A DNA stretch of 64,000 nt from Paenibacillus woosongensis (GCF_030122845.1 NZ_CP126084.1:3410001-3474000), one strand, 5' to 3'; numbered from the stretch's first letter, positions 24,820 through 33,516 are shown. Translations and numbers: made by a program. The notes: generated from the letters alone by a model not told the origin.

Positions 24820-27048
24820 TTATTTCACTGTTACTGAAATGGTAACCGTCTTGCCACCGAACTTTCCTTTGATCGACGCCGTACCTTTGCCTACCGCCTC
24901 GATTTTGCCCCCGGTCACTTTAGCTACGGACGGTTTGGAGCTGGTCCATTCTGCGCTGCCGGTTACAATGGCCGTCGCGCCGGTATCATATTCGGCTTTG
25001 ACGACAACCGATTTGATTCCTCCAGGAGCTAATGCAAGCTTCTTTTCGTCTACGGTCAGCTTGGTCAGCTTAGGAACAACCTTCACGTTGACGCTGACGT
25101 TATGACCCTGATAAGATCCGCTCAATGTAGCCGAGCCTTCGCCAACCGCCTTGACGGACGAGGAACTGATTGTGGCTACGTCCGTATTGGAGGATTGCCA
25201 GTTCATTTTCGTAGACAGCGTTACTTTCTGGCCGTTCGAATAATAACCGGTTACTTTAATCGACTTGGATTTCTTCAGGTTAAGTTCGATATTCACCGGC
25301 TCTACGACAACTTTCGTAATTTTTTGCTCAACTGTCATTGGGATGCTGATCGTCTTGTTCGAGTACGTTCCTTTTAAAGTTGCCGATCCTTTGATCAGGC
25401 CTTTGATCGTTTTGCCGTTTGCGGAATCTTTGATCACCGCATTGCTGTTCGAAATCGTCCAAGTAATTTCGCTGGCGATATCTGCCTCTTCATTTCCGTC
25501 CTCATATACGACAGCTACTTTAGGAAGCGGGCTTTCCTCGCCAACGACCAGGTTCAGCTTCTCTTCCTCGCTGATCAGCGCCAGAACCTTTTCCTTGACC
25601 GTGACTTCCACCTCAACCGAACTATTGCGAACGGAGTGGGCCGATCCGGCTGTAACCTTGGATTCTGGAAGCTTCGCCGTAATTATTGCCTTGCCGGCAT
25701 CCTTCGCCACGATTTTGCCATCCTCGATTTTGACGACATCCTCATTGCTGGAGGACCAAATCACTTCCTTGCTGAAATCTAATTCCTCATCATCCAGCTT
25801 GGTTGCCTTGATTTTCGGTACGTTCAGCGATTCATTCTTGAGCAATTCCAGCTCGCTCTTGTCTGCCTCAAACTTCGTAATAGTCGGTTGAACCGTCACA
25901 TTCATGCTTCTGCTTACGCCATGATAGCTGACTTTGATCGTGGATGTTCCGACTGCTTTTGGAGAAATAATTCCTTTATCCACCGTTACAGCCAGAGGGT
26001 TGGAGGATGTCCACTCAGCTGCAGCGGTAACATCATCCGTCGAATTGGCACGGCTTCTAACCTCTGCCTTCGCCTCCAGCTGCTCGCCGATGAACAGGAC
26101 TTGCTCGGACGAAGGGTTCAGGATGATCACTTCGTACGGCGTGCGTACATAGACGTCCACTTGACCCTTGGCTCCGAGATATTCGGCTGTAATCGTCGCT
26201 TTACCGATGGCTACAGGTTTAATCTTGCCATCCTCAACGGTAGCGATGCTCTTGTCGGACGTCGACCATTCAGCTTTGTCGGATACATCCACTGTCGATT
26301 GGTTGCTCGACAAAGTGGAAGTGGCTTTCACCTCAATCTCACTATCGCCGACAAGCAGTTCGATATCCTCTGCCTTTTCATCATTGCTTGCATATACGAG
26401 ATTCAGTTCCGAGTACGGGGAAGAGACCGTGGCCTCGAAAGAAGCCGTCAATCCGGAGTATTTGGCCGTAATCGTCGCTTTACCTTCTGCAACAAGCTTA
26501 ATTTTACCTTTATCGATCGTGAGCACGGACGTATTGGAAGAAGTCCACTGCGCATCTTGAGTTACGTCGGCCAGCGTACCGTTCGTGTTCTCAACGACGG
26601 CCTGGGCTTTAACATTCAGATCCGCTTCATCCGCTCCAAGCTTATATTTACCATTCAGCGAATACTCCAAAGTCAAATCCTTGTATGTATCCACCGCTTT
26701 GACAGTAATCGTATCTACTGCGGAATCGTTATAGACAGCGGTAATTGTAGCAGTTCCGCTCTTTAGCGGCGTTAGAAGACCATTGTCTACTTTAATGGTA
26801 TCCGGCTGATCCGATGACCAGCTGACGGCACGGGTAATGTCCTTTTTGACCGAGGAGCCCTCGACCGTCGCCCATACCTTCAATTGCTTCGTTCCTTTGC
26901 CAACCGTAAGTTCTAGCGTTGCACCGGAGCCTTCAATATCAATCGATAAGACATCGCCGGAGGCAGCAAAGACGCTAGTCGGGAATACAGCGGCAATGAG
27001 CAGCACCATGGTCAGGAGCCACTTCGTCATTTTCCTGTTCGGAATCAT
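24820..27048 (-). CDS. Secreted protein with eight tandem Big2 (Ig-like) domains
   Basis: 742 residues. Signal peptide at 1-29 (ending SVFAAS). The rest is eight Ig-like group 2 domains of about 85 residues, each with a W-[ST]-S-[SD] motif (for example AEWTSSNP, VIWSSSNE, NWQSSNTD) and a GKATITAKY-like strand. No SLH, sortase or other anchor is visible, so it may be released or held by partners; Big2 proteins are adhesion or cell-surface spacers. ATG start behind AAGGAGAG. Single gene with own promoter region and terminator. Confidence 0.9.
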   Translation of the reverse strand: MIPNRKMTKWLLTMVLLIAAVFPTSVFAASGDVLSIDIEGSGATLELTVGKGTKQLKVWATVEGSSVKKDITRAVSWSSDQPDTIKVDNGLLTPLKSGTATITAVYNDSAVDTITVKAVDTYKDLTLEYSLNGKYKLGADEADLNVKAQAVVENTNGTLADVTQDAQWTSSNTSVLTIDKGKIKLVAEGKATITAKYSGLTASFEATVSSPYSELNLVYASNDEKAEDIELLVGDSEIEVKATSTLSSNQSTVDVSDKAEWSTSDKSIATVEDGKIKPVAIGKATITAEYLGAKGQVDVYVRTPYEVIILNPSSEQVLFIGEQLEAKAEVRSRANSTDDVTAAAEWTSSNPLAVTVDKGIISPKAVGTSTIKVSYHGVSRSMNVTVQPTITKFEADKSELELLKNESLNVPKIKATKLDDEELDFSKEVIWSSSNEDVVKIEDGKIVAKDAGKAIITAKLPESKVTAGSAHSVRNSSVEVEVTVKEKVLALISEEEKLNLVVGEESPLPKVAVVYEDGNEEADIASEITWTISNSNAVIKDSANGKTIKGLIKGSATLKGTYSNKTISIPMTVEQKITKVVVEPVNIELNLKKSKSIKVTGYYSNGQKVTLSTKMNWQSSNTDVATISSSSVKAVGEGSATLSGSYQGHNVSVNVKVVPKLTKLTVDEKKLALAPGGIKSVVVKAEYDTGATAIVTGSAEWTSSKPSVAKVTGGKIEAVGKGTASIKGKFGGKTVTISVTVK

Positions 27049-27104
27049 CCATTTCTCTCCTTTGTTGTCATTTATAGCCGGAAATTCAATCCAGCTCTAC
27101 TGAA

Positions 27105-27157
27105 ATTATATCGACATCTAGGATTAATTTCGTAACCTTTTTCCGCAAAAATAATTC
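27105..27157 (-). promoter_or_regulatory. Upstream region of the Big2 gene with shared element, copy 2
   Basis: A minus-strand TATAAT (27105-27110) lies about 60 bases before the start codon without a clear -35. The element at 27123-27157 matches copy 1 at 24720-24753 and covers the -35 zone, so it may be bound by an activator. Confidence 0.5.
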
Positions 27158-27174
27158 GTTTGTCCTACTTCCTA

Positions 27175-27861
27175 TCATTTATGGCTATGAACTACGTTCC
27201 AATCGATCAGTTGTTCGCCTTGCGCTTTCAAAAAAGCATTAGTCCGGGAAAAAGGGCGGCTTCCAAAAAAGCCCCGTCTCGCCGCCAAAGGACTCGGATG
27301 GGCCGATTCAATGACAAGATGGCGGTCCGTATTGATTTGCGCTCCTTTTTTCTGGGCATGGCTTCCCCACAAAATGAAAACCACAGGCTCTTCCCTTTCG
27401 TTTAACGCTGCTACGACCGCATCCGTAAACTTCTCCCAGCCCTTGCCCTGATGGGAACCGGCCAGTCCTTCGCGTACGGTCAGCACCGTATTCAGCAGCA
27501 GCACGCCCTCTTGGGCCCATGAAGTCAAAGTGCCTTCAGAAGGAACAGGAATGCCAAGATCGCTGGACAGCTCCTTATAGATGTTCCGCAGCGATGGCGG
27601 AATCTTTACCCCAGGCAGCACAGAGAAGCTTAAGCCATGGGCTTGGCCTGCGCCATGATATGGATCCTGCCCCAGAATCACCGCCCGTGTCTGGCTGTAT
27701 CCCGTCAGCTTCAAGGCCTGGAACAAATACGGCCGCGGCGGAAATACCGTATGCTCCCTGTACTCCTGATCCAGCCATTCCATCAGCTCATGGAAATACG
27801 GCTTGTCCATCTCCGCTGCAAGCACCTGGTCCCAATCGTTGCCGAATATCTCCTTACTCAT
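27175..27861 (-). CDS. ung: Uracil-DNA glycosylase
   Basis: 228 residues of family 1 UDG. Motif A GQDPYHGAGQAHGLSFS with the catalytic Asp, and motif B HPSPLAARRGFFG with the catalytic His; NTVLTV and the SHQGKGWE region also fit. Removes uracil from DNA to start base-excision repair. Start at ATG 27861 behind GGGAGAG; the upstream in-frame codons to 27891 have no ribosome site. Single gene. Confidence 0.96.
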   Translation of the reverse strand: MSKEIFGNDWDQVLAAEMDKPYFHELMEWLDQEYREHTVFPPRPYLFQALKLTGYSQTRAVILGQDPYHGAGQAHGLSFSVLPGVKIPPSLRNIYKELSSDLGIPVPSEGTLTSWAQEGVLLLNTVLTVREGLAGSHQGKGWEKFTDAVVAALNEREEPVVFILWGSHAQKKGAQINTDRHLVIESAHPSPLAARRGFFGSRPFSRTNAFLKAQGEQLIDWNVVHSHK

Positions 27862-27947
27862 GTTGTCTCTCCCTTTCCAAGCTTCTAGCATTATATACTA
27901 TTCATAAACTCATTTTAGCAGAAATCCCCTGAGCGGAACCGACAAAA

Positions 27948-27988
27948 AAATCGCACAGCCTTCGCTTTCGCGAGAGCTGTGCGATTTA
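27948..27988. terminator. Terminator between ung and tRNA-Leu
   Basis: AAATCGCACAGC / GCTGTGCGATTT 12-bp perfect stem with a 16-base loop; on the minus strand it ends tRNA-Leu. Confidence 0.9.
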
Positions 27989-27997
27989 TTGTCGTAA

Positions 27998-28083
27998 TGC
28001 CGAGGACCGGGATCGAACCGGTACGGTAGTCACCTACCGCAGGATTTTAAGTCCTGTGCGTCTGCCAATTCCGCCACCCCGGC
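27998..28083 (-). tRNA. tRNA-Leu (anticodon TAA)
   Basis: 86-base class II tRNA on the minus strand: acceptor GCCGGGG/CCTCGGC, anticodon stem CAGGA/TCCTG with loop CTTAAAA (anticodon TAA), long variable arm CGGTAGGTGACTACCG, T arm ACCGG-TTCGATC-CCGGT, discriminator A. Reads UUA codons. Confidence 0.96.
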
Positions 28084-28306
28084 ATAAATAACATGCCAGT
28101 TCAAAATCAATGCCGAAAAATTCCTGCGTTATTGATTATAACATGATATTCGACGGAGTTTCAAGCCCAAATGTAAAAATGATCGCCCGGTGGCCTTTTG
28201 CAGATTTTTTTGGTAGGTTAAAGATAGGCAATTCATGCTCTTACATCAAGTCGGTTTGTCTGGATACACTACATGATGTATTCCATTACGACAGGAGGTC
28301 ATGCTT

Positions 28307-28456
28307 GTGAATATCTCGACAGACACTTACCAAATTGCGCCGTTAAACGATCAGAAGCAAGCCGTCGCAATTATCAAAGAAGCCGAGGCGGCTATAGCTG
28401 AAGCAACCGGGAATGAGGTTACCTTAATCGCATACGAAAAGTCAGAGAAACGATAA
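28307..28456 (+). CDS. Small hypothetical protein, 49 aa
   Basis: GTG start at 28307, 8 bases after ACAGGAGG; stop TAA 28454-28456. The product starts MNISTDTYQIAPLNDQ and has one amphipathic helix (AVAIIKEAEAAIAEATG) followed by a strand (VTLIAYEKS). Cytoplasmic. No family recognised. Ribosome site and protein-like sequence support it. It precedes the DUF2905 gene by 28 bases and may be cotranscribed. Confidence 0.6.
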   Translation: MNISTDTYQIAPLNDQKQAVAIIKEAEAAIAEATGNEVTLIAYEKSEKR

Positions 28457-28484
28457 TCATTGCTTTATAGAGGAGGGAACTCCA

Positions 28485-28706
28485 ATGAACAACATGCCAA
28501 AAATATTGATCATCGCCGGGGCAGTCCTCATTATCGCGGGCTTGCTCTGGTCTTTTCTGGGCAGGTTTATCCATCTCGGACGTTTGCCAGGTGATATCAT
28601 GATCGATAAAGGGAATGCTAAATTTTATTTCCCCATCGTGACCTGCATTCTGATCAGCGTCGTTTTGTCATTGATCAGCTATATCGTCCGGTGGTTCATG
28701 AAATGA
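28485..28706 (+). CDS. DUF2905 membrane protein
   Basis: 73 residues with two transmembrane helices and the conserved stretch LGRLPGDIMIDKGNAKFYFP between them, the signature of DUF2905. Role unknown. ATG behind GAGGAGGG. Confidence 0.88.
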   Translation: MNNMPKILIIAGAVLIIAGLLWSFLGRFIHLGRLPGDIMIDKGNAKFYFPIVTCILISVVLSLISYIVRWFMK

Positions 28707-28790
28707 TCCGAGCCATCCCATTTGTATTAATTCACGACGACCCACAGCAAGTTCCTCAGCCTATGGGGATGTGTCAGGAGCCTTCAGCTA

Positions 28791-29861
28791 ATGAAAAAAA
28801 TTGCTATTATTTTTGCTATCATCACACTGCTAACCGCATGCGGCAGCAGGCCTTATTCCAAGCATACAGAGTCTGAACCAAGTGTTCAGGCGAGCAAGCG
28901 AGTAACAAATTTCACTACATACCAAGGTGAGGCTTACTCCTTTTCTTATCCCTCTTCATGGGAAAGAAATGAAGACGTAGGTATAGGTGATAATATTGAA
29001 TACGTAGTTTCTTTTGCCTTTCCAGATCCGGACGATTCTAAATACAATATTCTTGCGCAAGCCTTTCTTACCCCTACCGACAGGTTAGTAGATGTTAAAT
29101 CAGCTAGCGATGCTCTCATTGAGTCTTTTAAAACCAACATTGAAAATTTCAAAAAGACCGGATATACCGAAAAACAATACAAAAATTATATCGGCGGGAT
29201 CTTTACGGGGAAATTTGAAAGCAATGGCGAAGAATTCACGATGGTACAGTACGCAATCCCAACCGAGAAGTATATATTTTACCTGAATATAACTTATTTT
29301 CAGCCTCTCTATGAAAAATACGGAATAGAGCAAACAAAGCAAATTATCGATTCAGTAGAGCTGCATCTCGGACAGGAGCAAAATAGAGCGAGATCAAACG
29401 ATAGTATCGCTGATAGAATGGTTGAGGTTGTTCCGGTCTTTACGAATAAAGAATTAACTCCGGCATCCTATGAGTTTCTGGATCGCACAAAGCAACTTTT
29501 CCCTGCGGACTCCCAGGAATCCATAGATGAGGTCAAGCGTTTATTGAACCCCAAAGTGACGACCAGGCATTTGGACAAAAACATCAATGACTATTTAGAC
29601 ACCTTCGTTAAGATCCAAGGAACCGTACTAAAAATTGATGAGATGGTACTAGATGATAATACGATTACTATAGCCGAAATTTACGATAAATATAGTAATG
29701 TCATATACATTTGGTATCCAGGTACGACAAAGGACTTGCTCAAAGACGATCAAGCACTTGTGGTGGGTGTTCCTACTGTTAACTTTTCTTATAACAACAC
29801 AGCTGGCGGCATTACATACGCCACATTTATTGCCGCCGCCGTATTGAAAGAAGTAAAATAA
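28791..29861 (+). CDS. Lipoprotein with PsbP-like and OB-like domains
   Basis: 356 residues. Lipobox LLTACG with Cys at residue 17. Residues about 45-195 read like a PsbP-like domain (YSFSYPSSWERN, SVEL). The C-terminal part (about 275-356) has a beta-barrel look (FVKIQGTVLKIDEMVLDD, LVVGVPTV), similar to OB folds in secreted Firmicutes proteins. Anchored outside the membrane; function unknown. ATG behind CAGGAG. More AT-rich than neighbours. Followed after 12 bases by the glycine-zipper protein gene, so a two-gene operon is likely. Confidence 0.8.
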   Translation: MKKIAIIFAIITLLTACGSRPYSKHTESEPSVQASKRVTNFTTYQGEAYSFSYPSSWERNEDVGIGDNIEYVVSFAFPDPDDSKYNILAQAFLTPTDRLVDVKSASDALIESFKTNIENFKKTGYTEKQYKNYIGGIFTGKFESNGEEFTMVQYAIPTEKYIFYLNITYFQPLYEKYGIEQTKQIIDSVELHLGQEQNRARSNDSIADRMVEVVPVFTNKELTPASYEFLDRTKQLFPADSQESIDEVKRLLNPKVTTRHLDKNINDYLDTFVKIQGTVLKIDEMVLDDNTITIAEIYDKYSNVIYIWYPGTTKDLLKDDQALVVGVPTVNFSYNNTAGGITYATFIAAAVLKEVK

Positions 29862-29873
29862 GGAGGCTCTTAC

Positions 29874-30110
29874 ATGAGTAAAAATAACAAAGAAGAGTTC
29901 TCAGGAACCGGATTAGCGGTAGGAGTCGCTATGGGCGTTAGCATTGGCCTTGCCATGGATAACCTCGCCACCGGAATCGCCATTGGCATATCATTAGGCG
30001 TCTCTCTCAGTTTAATATGGAAGAAAAAAGAAAATAGTCTCCCTTTGCGAGAGGTTGCCCCACTATGCCAAATTGCCAGCCTCCCTTATGTTCGTTACAA
30101 TCATTATTAA
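29874..30110 (+). CDS. Small glycine-zipper membrane protein
   Basis: 78 residues. One or two hydrophobic helices with regular Gly spacing (GLAVGVAMGVSIGLAMDN, GIAIGISLGVSLSL), then a WKKKE stop-transfer and a polar tail. Similar small proteins are widespread in Firmicutes without known role. ATG behind AAGGAGG. Follows the lipoprotein gene. Confidence 0.7.
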   Translation: MSKNNKEEFSGTGLAVGVAMGVSIGLAMDNLATGIAIGISLGVSLSLIWKKKENSLPLREVAPLCQIASLPYVRYNHY

Positions 30111-30139
30111 ACAATTATATCTACTGCTAGGAGAACAAC

Positions 30140-30706
30140 ATGATCATGAGTAAAAAAATTGTAGCCATCGACATGGACGACACCATCTGTCATTTAATAC
30201 CCAAAGCGCTTTATTATCATAATATGCAGTACCCTGGGCTTCAATTGATGATGGAGCAGGTTACCAGCTTTGACCTGAGCGGCATCTGGCACCCAGAATG
30301 CACGGAGGAAGCCTTTTTCGGCAGACCCGGGCTTTACGAGGAACTGGATATCTTTGACGAATATACAATTGAAGAAATACGCAAAATGACCGAAAAATAC
30401 GATGTCATCGTCATTACTGCAGCCCGCCCTTCTTCTGTTCCCGAGAAATGGAACTGGATGCAGAAGCACCTCCCCTTCATTCCTTTTGAGAACTTTTTTG
30501 TAGCGAAGCGGAAGTATTTGGTTGGCTTTGATCTGCTGATTGATGACGGCCCTCATAACATTATCGCCGCAAGCGAATCCGGCAAGGAGACGATCCTGAT
30601 CCCTCGCCCATGGAATGCGCATATACAGCATCAATACCAGCTTAAAGACAACTGGCAAGGAATGAGCGATTTGGTCGATCAGATGCTGGCATCCAAGACG
30701 GGATGA
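30140..30706 (+). CDS. 5'(3')-deoxyribonucleotidase family HAD hydrolase
   Basis: 188 residues. HAD motif I IAIDMDDTI-type (VAIDMDDTICH), motif II VITAARP, motif III/IV LVGFDLLIDDGPHN. These fit the NT5C-like nucleotidase family (COG4502), which removes phosphate from deoxynucleotides. Start ATG 30140, 6 bases after AGGAG; ATG 30146 is also possible. Single gene. Confidence 0.87.
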   Translation: MIMSKKIVAIDMDDTICHLIPKALYYHNMQYPGLQLMMEQVTSFDLSGIWHPECTEEAFFGRPGLYEELDIFDEYTIEEIRKMTEKYDVIVITAARPSSVPEKWNWMQKHLPFIPFENFFVAKRKYLVGFDLLIDDGPHNIIAASESGKETILIPRPWNAHIQHQYQLKDNWQGMSDLVDQMLASKTG

Positions 30707-30736
30707 TCATATCGTGAATATTGGTTATTCACACGG

Positions 30737-31219
30737 TTACTCCGCCTGCTCTTCCCAATTCCACAGGCCCTGCATGCCCTTTGCCAGAACGGGCTTCTCC
30801 AGCAATTGGACATCCGTCATTTCCCAAGCATAACGGCCGTGGCCGTAATCCCCAAAGGCATATTCATGCCCCTCTTGCGCCGCAAGCGCCACAAGCCTTG
30901 GAACGTCCCATATGACTAACTTTCCCTCTGCCTCAAGCCATACGTCCCCTGTTTCTCCAAACGGTCTGGTTACAGCATAGCAGCTCTGCAAATTCGCTAG
31001 GGCAATAACCGCCCCTGTCGGAAGATTGTCCGCTGTATAGCCGTGCTTCGCCAGAATACTGCGAAAAGGTTCCTCCCGGCAAATCCTCTTATCGACTTTC
31101 TTCCCGGCGTGGATCGCGATTGGTCCGCGATGCCTCGTTGCCCAGCTGCGTGTTTCAAAACGCTTCTCCTCAAGGGCCAGAAATGTCGCCCAAGGCTGGA
31201 TGATCGTTATTGCCTTTAT
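30737..31219 (-). CDS. ASCH domain protein with non-canonical (ATA) start
   Basis: The open frame encodes about 160 residues: KAITIIQPWAT, FETRSWATRHRGPIAIHAGK, LPTGAVIALANL, YAFGDYGHGRYAWEM, and GLWNWE at the end, a complete ASCH (RNA-binding, PUA-like) protein. No ATG, GTG or TTG occurs between the in-frame upstream stop and codon 77. The codon in the start position, six bases after AAAGGAGAGG, is ATA (31217-31219) where ATG is expected. Either AUA is used, or the start codon was lost and the gene is a pseudogene; a TTG at 30991 would give only the C-terminal half. Confidence 0.65.
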   Translation of the reverse strand: MKAITIIQPWATFLALEEKRFETRSWATRHRGPIAIHAGKKVDKRICREEPFRSILAKHGYTADNLPTGAVIALANLQSCYAVTRPFGETGDVWLEAEGKLVIWDVPRLVALAAQEGHEYAFGDYGHGRYAWEMTDVQLLEKPVLAKGMQGLWNWEEQAE

Positions 31220-31416
31220 GAGTATCCTCTCCTTTTATTGCATCGGACATATTCGTCTCCTGCCATTCAACTTCATCATACTTAATACAGCTCTGTTATA
31301 CCTATAGTCTGATTTCTTATGACCCCGCTTTTATCAATATAGGCTAACGCCGTGCCATTCTGGGTTAAAGTCCATAGACTAATGTCAGTGGTACATTAAC
31401 CTTAGGAGGTACGTTT

Positions 31417-31713
31417 ATGAACGCAAATGATTATCAACAGATCTGTTGGAGCTGCATGAATAAATATGTCGGGATCGAAACAGCCGACGGTCATGCATAC
31501 GATGGTTTTATCGCTCACGTCGATCAAAACTACGTTACCCTCGCCGTCCCTACAAATGAGATGATAGACCGCTTGAACGGGCTGCCGGCCGAGGAATCAA
31601 CTTATCGCCAATTCGGATTCCACCCCGGCTTTTTTCCAAGACGCCGTTTCTTTCATCGTCGCTTTCCTTTTTTCGGCATACGAAGTTTATTCCTGCTCCC
31701 TTTTTTCTTCTAA
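31417..31713 (+). CDS. Small protein with Phe/Arg-rich tail
   Basis: 98 residues. The first 60 look like a small beta-barrel (KYVGIETADGHAYDGFIAHVD, VTLAVP), the tail is rich in Phe, Arg and Pro (FFPRRRFFHRRFPFF). Such proteins occur in Paenibacillus and Bacillus spores or surfaces, but I cannot name the family. ATG behind TTAGGAGGT. Confidence 0.7.
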   Translation: MNANDYQQICWSCMNKYVGIETADGHAYDGFIAHVDQNYVTLAVPTNEMIDRLNGLPAEESTYRQFGFHPGFFPRRRFFHRRFPFFGIRSLFLLPFFF

Positions 31714-31845
31714 TTTAACACTTTTGAATTGTATGGTGCTGCATTTCTTCCTGCTGCTCCGCTGCCTGTCGGCAGCGGTTTTCTTATGTATAAATTGAAA
31801 CAGCTGATGGATAATTGCGTATCTTATAGTAAGGAGATGATTTCT

Positions 31846-32058
31846 ATGACATTTTTTGTGTCACTTCTGTTCATTGTTCCTGGCCTGCTGGGGCTATTCT
31901 TTCCTGCATTCGGTTGGTACATCAGGTACGGGTGGATGGTCAATGGCGATTCAGAGCCAAGCGAAGCCTTTATTGCCATGTCTCGAATAGGCGGTGGACT
32001 GGCCATTTTCTTCGGATTACTTGTTCTCCTTACAGGCGGTGCTATTCTTAATTATTAA
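31846..32058 (+). CDS. DUF6199-like membrane protein, 70 aa
   Basis: Two transmembrane helices around a loop YIRYGWMVNGDSEPSEAFIAMSR, the pattern of DUF6199. ATG at 31846 behind AAGGAGATG; in-frame upstream codons to 31729 lack a ribosome site. Role unknown. Confidence 0.78.
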   Translation: MTFFVSLLFIVPGLLGLFFPAFGWYIRYGWMVNGDSEPSEAFIAMSRIGGGLAIFFGLLVLLTGGAILNY

Positions 32059-32102
32059 ACAAGGAGAGTTATCCGAGGTTAAATATTGCGCATAATAACA
32101 AA

Positions 32103-32126
32103 AAGCACCCTGCTAAGAGTGCTTAA
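32103..32126. terminator. Terminator between convergent genes
   Basis: AAGCACCCT / AGAGTGCTT 9-bp stem (one wobble pair) with A/T runs on both sides. Confidence 0.8.
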
Positions 32127-32146
32127 AAATCAAGTTTAGACAAATA

Positions 32147-33040
32147 TTAATATTCATTTACTTCAAAATTAATGATTTTATCAAAAATAAAGTAATCCTT
32201 TCTCTCCTTAAATGGTCCCTTATTATTGTCATCTTTATTTATGGCAAACGTGACTGGACCATTGCCTGCGGCCTTTGTTTCATACCAGTTTATAAATTGA
32301 TTAACCTCGGTCATGGAAAGATCAAATTCTTTGACAACACCATTTTGAAGCATAACTTCTAGAATCGCCCGATTACTAGTTGTATCTACTGGTTGTTCCG
32401 GTTGTTCTGGTTGTTCTGGTTGTTCTGGTTGTTCTGGTTGTTCTGGTTGTTCTGGTTGTTCTGGTTCTATTGGAGTCTCCGGATCCATCGGAAGCTCCGG
32501 TTCATCCTCTACAATCTTACTCATCATCTCCAGTTCATCAATACTAACATAAATACCGCCATTATTAGCTGTAACATTTATTCGATATTTTTTATATGGA
32601 ATTGTATTATCAAAAGTATATTCTCTCTTTTCTCCAGCCGTCCAATCTATTTCATTCTCCCTAGTATCAAGAATATCCCATTCTTCCGTTTGTTCGTTCC
32701 ATCCTTCAAATGTCCAATTTTTCGGTGCTCTATCAACATTTGGAACCAAAATCGGAGTGATATTCTTTATTGTATACTTTGCAATAATTTGTGGAGTGTC
32801 GAATTCATATGCTAGCCAACCAGTTGGAATACGTGGTTCCCATGTATCTTCATAAGATTGGCTCGAGCTTCTATTAAAAGCCTTCCAAGCCGCGTACATT
32901 GGACCATAATCCTGACTTGCTGATGCTTTTCCACTTGGTGAAGTATGACTCGTCATTTTTGGAATCAAATTGTCCGAATATTCATCCTGAGATGTTGAAG
33001 CGGCAAAAGAATTTGTTAAAAAAACAGTAATGATCAACAC
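32147..33040 (-). CDS. Secreted discoidin-like protein with PEQ repeat, start region disrupted
   Basis: About 297 residues as open from GTG 33040. Residues 25-170 resemble an F5/8 type C (discoidin-like) carbohydrate-binding domain (YAAWKAFNRSS, GWLAYEFDTPQIIAKYTI, YRINVTANNGG). A linker of eight PEQ repeats and a 75-residue C-terminal domain follow. The GTG start gives a signal peptide without a basic n-region. A better start is ATG 33084 behind TAGGAGG: with one extra A in the A4 run (33067-33070) it would give a signal peptide starting MPASLKRSFIFLG. Alternatively an ATT start is used. AT-rich, probably acquired. Confidence 0.65.
   Translation of the reverse strand: MLIITVFLTNSFAASTSQDEYSDNLIPKMTSHTSPSGKASASQDYGPMYAAWKAFNRSSSQSYEDTWEPRIPTGWLAYEFDTPQIIAKYTIKNITPILVPNVDRAPKNWTFEGWNEQTEEWDILDTRENEIDWTAGEKREYTFDNTIPYKKYRINVTANNGGIYVSIDELEMMSKIVEDEPELPMDPETPIEPEQPEQPEQPEQPEQPEQPEQPEQPVDTTSNRAILEVMLQNGVVKEFDLSMTEVNQFINWYETKAAGNGPVTFAINKDDNNKGPFKERKDYFIFDKIINFEVNEY
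32391..32462 (-). repeat. Nine-base tandem repeat encoding PEQ x8
   Basis: Eight copies of GGTTGTTCT (plus strand), only the first with a C change, encoding Pro-Glu-Gln on the minus strand. A likely length-variable linker. Confidence 0.93.
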
Positions 33041-33290
33041 AAATACACCTAGAAAAATAAAACTTCTTTTAATGAAGCTGGCATTAATAAATACCTCCTA
33101 ATTTATGTATGAATCAAAAATACTATAAAGATCCTATATTGTATAAACATTACAATCCATATAATGTATTTTAATACATTTATTATAATATTTTATTCAG
33201 AGGCAAAATCCTGTGATTTACCGTTATCAAAAGAATCTTACGCCTCTTCTCAACCTTCCGAATCTACCATCTACCAACCCTACAAACAGC

Positions 33291-33318
33291 AAAAAACCCT
33301 TGCTAGGCAAGGGTTTCT
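33291..33318 (-). terminator. Terminator of the two-tRNA unit
   Basis: AACCCTTGC / GCAAGGGTT stem with a 3-base loop; T run on the minus strand. Confidence 0.9.
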
Positions 33319-33326
33319 CTTATGTA

Positions 33327-33400
33327 TGGGCCCTGAGGGACTTGAACCCCCGACCAGTCGGTTATGAGCCGACCGCTCTAACCAACTGAGCTAAGGGCCC
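33327..33400 (-). tRNA. tRNA with CAT anticodon, probably Ile2
   Basis: 74-base cloverleaf: acceptor GGGCCCT/AGGGCCC, anticodon stem GTCGG/CCGAC with loop CTCATAA, T arm GGGGG-TTCAAGT-CCCTC, discriminator A. The loop and the body sequence resemble the AUA-reading tRNA-Ile2 of B. subtilis, whose C34 is changed to lysidine, more than elongator Met; elongator Met is not excluded. Confidence 0.85.
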
Positions 33401-33420
33401 GAAAACGGGGTAAAGATGAA

Positions 33421-33494
<74 letters not shown>

Positions 33495-33516
33495 TCAGTA
33501 AATAGCGACAACTAAT

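Noticed and set aside
25888-26766. 292-codon plus-strand open frame opposite the Big2 gene
   Set aside because: The minus strand encodes clear Big2 repeats; the antisense frame has low-quality composition.
28691-28876. Plus-strand 61-codon frame after the DUF2905 gene
   Set aside because: It overlaps the clear lipoprotein start at 28791 in another frame and has no ribosome site.
32393-32815. Plus-strand frame with repeated FWLFWL residues
   Set aside because: It is the antisense reading of the PEQ nine-base repeat, not a membrane protein.
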